A stretch of 9,117 bases of DNA, taken from DASQTB01 sp035642095 (lineage in GTDB: Bacteria > Actinomycetota > UBA4738 > CALAEC01). Made by a program: the position numbers and the translations under genes. Below, piece by piece: positions 5,823 to 9,117 of the stretch (its first letter is position 1; every line of letters begins with the position of its first letter). The DNA lies in assembly GCA_035642095.1 (NCBI GenBank), contig DASQTB010000163.1:1-9117 (forward strand), read 5' to 3'. Under the pieces are notes generated by a model. The model was not told the origin of the DNA, ran no database searches, and was given only the letters and a program-made list of their open reading frames with translations.

Positions 5823-6511
5823 GCTCCGTCGGGCTCCAGGCGCCAGCGATAGCCCAGGCCCGGCTCCGTGACGATGAACCGGGGCCGGCTGGGATCGTCG
5901 TCGAGCTTCTTCCGGAGCGACCGGACGTAGACCCTGACGTAGTGTGTCTCGGCGGCGTAGCCGGGGCCCCACACGGTGGACAGCAGCCACCCGTGGGTCA
6001 GGAGCTTTCCCGGATGGCTCACGAATGCCTCGAGGAGCCGGTACTCCGTCTTCGTCAGATGGATCGGTCCCTTGGGGCCCCGAACGAGCTGCCTCGACAG
6101 ATCGACCTCCAGCTTTCCGAACCGAAGGACGGGCGGTGTCGTCTCCGGCTGCGTCCGCCGCTCCAGCGCCCGCATCCGGGCCAGGAGCTCCCCGATGGCG
6201 AACGGCTTGGTGACGTAGTCGTCGGCTCCGGCATCGAGTGCGGTGATCTTCTCATCCTGCGCCTCGCGAACGGAGAGGACCAGCACCGGGACGTCTGAGA
6301 ACGAACGGAGCCGGCGGATCACCTCGTGCCCGTCGATCCCCGGGAGGCTGAGGTCGAGGATCACCAGCTCGGCCGGTTCGGTGGACAGCCGCTCCAGGGC
6401 CGTCTCGCCATTCCCGGCCGTAGCTACCTCATAGCCGCGTGCGTGCAGGCTGGTCCGAACGGCACGGAGGATCTGGGGATCGTCGTCCACGACCACCACC
6501 CGCGTGGCCAT
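5819..6511 (-). CDS. kdpE: KdpE-like OmpR-family response regulator
   Basis: This 230-residue regulator has a receiver domain (about 3-118) and a winged-helix DNA-binding domain (about 130-226). Receiver residues are the acidic group Asp9-Asp11, the phosphoacceptor Asp53 (VILDLSLPGIDG), Ser80, Tyr99 and Lys102 (DDYVTKPF). The C-terminal part has HLTKTEYRLLEAFVSHPGK and ETHYVRVYVRSLRKKL followed by GLGYRW, typical of KdpE. The frame stays open upstream, but ATG 6509-6511 is chosen because it begins the receiver fold and shares one base with the stop of the kinase gene (TGATG), a coupled arrangement. In the classical system KdpE activates kdpFABC when K+ is limiting. No kdpFABC lies in this window, so the flanking KimA-like units are plausible targets by inference. 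The stop TAA overlaps the stop of the convergent HD gene in the shared TTAG at 5819-5822. Confidence 0.93.
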   Translation of the reverse strand: MATRVVVVDDDPQILRAVRTSLHARGYEVATAGNGETALERLSTEPAELVILDLSLPGIDGHEVIRRLRSFSDVPVLVLSVREAQDEKITALDAGADDYVTKPFAIGELLARMRALERRTQPETTPPVLRFGKLEVDLSRQLVRGPKGPIHLTKTEYRLLEAFVSHPGKLLTHGWLLSTVWGPGYAAETHYVRVYVRSLRKKLDDDPSRPRFIVTEPGLGYRWRLEPDGA

Positions 6512-7974
6512 CAGTCGCTCGCCGCGAGAGGCACTCGGAAGATCACCGCCGTTCCTCCCCCGGGGGCGCCTTCGATCCACATCGTCCCTCCGTGGGCCTC
6601 CACCACCGCGTGGGCGATGGCCAGGCCGAGGCCGGATCCCGAAACAGCCCCGTCGCCCTGGAAAAACGGCTCGAGCACTCGCCGCCGGAGCTCGGGGTCG
6701 ATGCCGGTCCCCTGGTCGGCGATGCGGACCTGGATCGAGCCCTCCCACCGGGCCACCGACACGCTGATCTCCGACCCGGCCGGGCTGTACTTTGCCGCGT
6801 TCTCCAGGATGTTCGTAAGCGCTTGATCGATCTGCACGACGTCGATGGGCACGTCGGGAAGGTCCTCTCGAAGGAGCACGTTGAGGCGGTGATCGCGGAG
6901 TAGCGGCTCCAGACGGGCCAGGACACCTTCCACCACCTCGTCGATGGCCGTCGGCCGTTTCGACGGGGTCAGCGCTCCGGCCCGGAGGCGGGAGAGATCG
7001 AGGAGATTGCCCACCAGCCGGTCGAGCCGCTCGGCTTCTTGCCGGATCGTTTCCAGAAGCGTGGTGCGGTCTTCCGCACCGAGCGCCGCGTCAGCGTCGA
7101 GCAGGCTGGTGACCGAAGCGATGACCGACGAGAGCGGCGTTCGGAGATCGTGGGTGACCGACTGGAGCAGGGCCGCCTCGAGGCGGCTCCGCTCCGCGTC
7201 GGCCTGTGCCGCCCTGGCCACCGTGGCCAGCCGGGTGCTCTCCATGGCCAGCATCATCTGGGCGGCGAACGTCCGGATCAGGTGGCGCTCTCCCTCGCCG
7301 AGCGGTGGGCCGTCGGGCCAGCGGTACGTCCGGATCGTCCCGACCGCCGTCCCTCCAACAACGAGGGGGAACTCCTCGGGATCGACCGCGCGCCAGGGCC
7401 CGTCGCCGACCTCGGCCAGGAGCTGCCCCTCCGGCGCGGTGGTGACCACGTACCGGGCCAGGCCGGTCAGGTCGATCAGCGCCCGTCCGAAGCTCTCGAA
7501 CACGGACTCCGGAGTCGCGCCGGAGAGGAGCCGCGTGCCGAGATGTTGGAGGAGCCTGGCCTCCCGCTCCCGGCGCTCCGCCCTGTGCCGCTGAGCCTGG
7601 GCCCGAGAGACCAGCGTCCCCACCACCGCGGAGACGAACAGGAACACCATCAGCGCGACGAGGTCCTCGGTCTTCCCGACGCTGAAGGTTCTCACCGGAG
7701 CAGTGAAGAAGAAGTTGAGCGCGAGGAAGGACAACATCGAGGCCACCAGGCCGGCCACGAAGCCTCCCAGGAGCGCCGCGGCGGTGACCGCGAGCACGAA
7801 CCCCAGGGCCGCCATGGTGGTCGACGTTCTGAACGGCGCCGTGGCGAGCGCCGTGACCACGGCCGGAGGGAGCACGGCCAGCAGGGCGACCCGGAGACCC
7901 GACCGCCACCTGGCGAAGCGAAGCGCCACGGTTCCCAGTTTCGGCCCCGAATAGGCGTGCCGCCACCGGCCCAC
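6511..7974 (-). CDS. kdpD: short KdpD-like sensor histidine kinase (DUF4118 membrane domain)
   Basis: This 487-residue kinase begins with four closely spaced membrane helices (about residues 26-125) of the DUF4118 type, including the LNFFFTAPVRTF motif typical of KdpD. A GAF-like region (about 150-265), a HisKA domain and an ATPase domain follow. His275 lies in VTHDLRTP (codon 7150-7152), the N-box has Asn392 in LENAAKYSP, Asp420 is in ADQGTGID, and the glycine box SGSGLGLA is at 445-452. Full-length KdpD (about 890 residues in E. coli) has an N-terminal KdpD plus USP sensor region of about 400 residues; that region is absent here. The start is taken at GTG 7972-7974, with little sequence room for anything upstream. 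The stop overlaps the ATG of the kdpE-like gene. It senses K+ limitation or a related stress by family analogy; the actual signal is unknown. Confidence 0.9.
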   Translation of the reverse strand: MGRWRHAYSGPKLGTVALRFARWRSGLRVALLAVLPPAVVTALATAPFRTSTTMAALGFVLAVTAAALLGGFVAGLVASMLSFLALNFFFTAPVRTFSVGKTEDLVALMVFLFVSAVVGTLVSRAQAQRHRAERREREARLLQHLGTRLLSGATPESVFESFGRALIDLTGLARYVVTTAPEGQLLAEVGDGPWRAVDPEEFPLVVGGTAVGTIRTYRWPDGPPLGEGERHLIRTFAAQMMLAMESTRLATVARAAQADAERSRLEAALLQSVTHDLRTPLSSVIASVTSLLDADAALGAEDRTTLLETIRQEAERLDRLVGNLLDLSRLRAGALTPSKRPTAIDEVVEGVLARLEPLLRDHRLNVLLREDLPDVPIDVVQIDQALTNILENAAKYSPAGSEISVSVARWEGSIQVRIADQGTGIDPELRRRVLEPFFQGDGAVSGSGLGLAIAHAVVEAHGGTMWIEGAPGGGTAVIFRVPLAASD

Positions 7975-8086
7975 GTTCTTTTATGGACTTCTTACGCCGG
8001 TCCCGATGACCTTGATCCCTCCTTTACGCGTCCACGCCGAGACTCGATGAGGCCGCGGCGATGGCCGTCGCGAGGGGGTGGGCTCC
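7975..8086. promoter_or_regulatory. divergent control region between the sensor kinase and the glycine-zipper/KimA-2 unit
   Basis: These 112 bp must hold promoters for both directions. The first 55 bp are locally AT-richer than the flanks. TTACGC occurs at 7992-7997 and again at 8024-8029, 32 bp apart (about three helical turns on one face), and TTCTT occurs at 7976-7980 and 7989-7993. On the minus strand CATAAA (7985-7980) lies 5 nt before the kinase GTG and might be a -10 box, but it lacks the usual final T. No good -10 is found for the plus strand. The repeats could be response-regulator sites; this is weak evidence. Confidence 0.4.
8073..8078 (+). promoter_or_regulatory. ribosome binding site that selects the start of the small membrane gene
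   Basis: AGGGGG ends 8 nt before ATG 8087. An in-frame GTG at 8078-8080 would overlap this site, so the ATG is the better start. Confidence 0.6.
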
Positions 8087-8293
8087 ATGGTCTTCGGCGT
8101 CGTTCTCGGAATCCTGATCGGGATCGTGATCGGCCTGGCGGTCGGGCCGTCGATCCGATCGTGGATCTCCTGGCGGGAATACGTCGATGCCAGCCGTGAG
8201 GCTCGGCTCCACGAGGAGATCCTCCGGCTCATGTCCGGTTCGAGGGCCGACCGTGCCTCGGGTGACCGGTCCCGGCAGTCGCCCGGCGGCTGA
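8087..8293 (+). CDS. small single-pass glycine-zipper membrane protein coupled to KimA-2
   Basis: This 68-residue protein is not assigned to a named family. Residues 2-20 form one membrane helix with glycine at every fourth position: Gly4, Gly8, Gly12, Gly16 and Gly20. Such a zipper packs helices tightly against a partner or into an oligomer. It is followed by Pro21, a Trp- and Arg-containing juxtamembrane stretch (SIRSWISWREY, 22-32), an amphipathic charged helix (about 33-49) and a polar, probably disordered tail. Arginines just after the helix suggest a cytoplasmic C-terminus. The stop TGA (8291-8293) overlaps the ATG of the KimA-like gene in TGATG, so the two are translated together. By analogy with small subunits of transporters such as KdpF, it may stabilise or regulate KimA-2, but this is inference. 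The start at ATG 8087 is set by AGGGGG at 8073-8078. Coding character is supported by the clean zipper pattern and the overlap. Confidence 0.8.
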   Translation: MVFGVVLGILIGIVIGLAVGPSIRSWISWREYVDASREARLHEEILRLMSGSRADRASGDRSRQSPGG

Positions 8294-9117
8294 TGCGGAC
8301 GGCGGTCGAGCGGCCGGGCACCTCCCCCTCGGAGGGCGGACGTGTCCGGGACGTGGTCAAGCGGATCGTCCTGGGACGAGCCATCTCGACCGCAAAACAC
8401 GAGCATCACCTGCTTCCCAAGACCCTGGCCCTTCCGGTGTTCTCCTCAGATCCCTTGTCCTCAGTGGCCTATGCCACCGAGGAGATGATGCTCGTCCTGG
8501 CGGTGGCCGGAGCGGGAGCCCTCGGGCTGATGCTGCCGATCGGGTTGGTCATCGCCCTCGTGCTGGCGGTGGTGGTGACCTCGTACCGGCAGACCGTTCG
8601 GGCGTATCCGCGAGGCGGTGGCTCCTACATCGTGGCCCGGGAGAACCTGGGAACGATCCCTGGCCTGGTCGCGGCAGCGGCCATCCTTCAGGACTACGTG
8701 CTCACCGTGGCGGTGAGCGTGACGGCCGGGACCGTGGCCATCGTCTCCGCGGCACCGGAGCTGGCCACCCACCGGGTGGGGATCGCCCTCGGCCTGATCG
8801 CTCTCATCGCCCTGGCCAACCTGCGCGGCGTGAAGGAAGCCGGGACCCTCTTCGCCATCCCGACGTACGGGTTCGTCGTGTGCGTCTTGGCGACCTTGGC
8901 GATGGGGATCCTCCAGTGTCTGGGAGGTTGCCCCGAAGCGGCGTCCGCCGACGTGCCCCTTCCCGCGGTGGAAGGTCTCGGCCTGTTCCTGGTGCTCAAA
9001 GCGTTCTCGTCGGGCTCGACCGCCCTGACCGGGGTGGAGGCCATCGCCGACGGCGTCCAGGCGTTTCGGCGTCCGCAGTCGAGGAACGCCGCAACCACGC
9101 TGGCGGTCATGGGGACC
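8293..9117 (+). CDS. second KimA/KUP-type APC transporter, N-terminal part (3' end beyond the window)
   Basis: The frame from ATG 8293 stays open to the window end, giving 275 residues of the membrane domain. It aligns without gaps to residues 7-261 of the transporter at 2996, with about 73% identity by hand count (187 of 255), yet many codons differ, so it is an old paralogue rather than a recent copy. A 14-residue longer N-terminus precedes VVKRIVLGR. Recalled Bacillus KimA ion-site positions are all present: Asp53 (D36), Tyr60 (Y43), Asp134 (D117, codon 8692-8694), Thr138 (T121), Ser142 (S125), Thr246 (T230) and Glu249 (E233). This copy therefore keeps the Asp that the first copy has lost. 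The ATG overlaps the stop of the glycine-zipper gene (TGATG). Likely role: H+-coupled K+ uptake at the cytoplasmic membrane. The C-terminal domain content cannot be seen. Confidence 0.9.
   Translation, partial: MRTAVERPGTSPSEGGRVRDVVKRIVLGRAISTAKHEHHLLPKTLALPVFSSDPLSSVAYATEEMMLVLAVAGAGALGLMLPIGLVIALVLAVVVTSYRQTVRAYPRGGGSYIVARENLGTIPGLVAAAAILQDYVLTVAVSVTAGTVAIVSAAPELATHRVGIALGLIALIALANLRGVKEAGTLFAIPTYGFVVCVLATLAMGILQCLGGCPEAASADVPLPAVEGLGLFLVLKAFSSGSTALTGVEAIADGVQAFRRPQSRNAATTLAVMGT

Noticed and set aside
6512..6748. An N-terminally extended response regulator (frame open to 6748)
   Set aside because: The extension lies wholly inside the kinase gene in another frame, has no domain character, and the receiver fold begins exactly at ATG 6511.
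8078..8086. GTG 8078 as the start of the small membrane protein
   Set aside because: It overlaps the AGGGGG ribosome binding site; ATG 8087 has proper 8-nt spacing and begins directly at the membrane helix.
7039..8199. Long plus-strand open frame opposite the sensor kinase
   Set aside because: Low-complexity Arg/Gly/Glu-rich translation with no motif; it runs through the kinase gene and the divergent promoter region, so it is a GC artefact.

Overview
This is a high-GC, gene-dense stretch of bacterial chromosome. It most resembles Actinomycetota, probably a deep-branching or uncultured lineage. The reasons are the GC-rich codon use, frequent GTG starts (1146, 2197, 2856, 2996, 7974), two apparently leaderless promoters, and a gene order (OB-fold protein, two TrkA/RCK proteins, an APC permease) that recalls the mycobacterial ceoB-ceoC neighbourhood. 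I see no mobile element, CRISPR array, tRNA or rRNA. The genus cannot be fixed from this sequence.

Layout: (1) 1-1502, plus strand: the C-terminal half of a K+-independent membrane proton-pumping pyrophosphatase, followed at once by a small OB-fold protein. (2) 1514-2856, minus strand: two RCK (TrkA-N plus TrkA-C) potassium-transport regulatory proteins, ceoC-like and ceoB-like, 2 bp apart. (3) 2857-2995: a divergent control region with two opposed leaderless-type -10 boxes and several inverted repeats. (4) 2996-5822, plus strand: a full-length KimA/KUP-type APC transporter with a duplicated cytosolic domain, overlapping a small HD-domain hydrolase. (5) 5819-7974, minus strand: a KdpE-like response regulator and a short KdpD-like sensor kinase. 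(6) 7975-8086: a second divergent control region. (7) 8087 to the window end, plus strand: a 68-residue glycine-zipper membrane protein overlapping a second KimA-like transporter, which runs off the window.

Nearly every gene relates to potassium. There are two K+/H+ symporter-like proteins, two ligand-gating RCK proteins with no TrkH/KtrB channel nearby, and a KdpDE-type two-component pair with no kdpFABC nearby. A proton pump also sits at the edge and could energise H+-coupled uptake. The simplest reading is a potassium-homeostasis island in which the RCK proteins and KdpDE serve the KimA-like transporters; this is inference. The least ordinary elements are the small glycine-zipper protein coupled to KimA-2, the loss in KimA-1 of an acidic residue matching an ion-site Asp of Bacillus KimA, the tandem cytosolic domain of KimA-1, and the HD hydrolase coupled to KimA-1.
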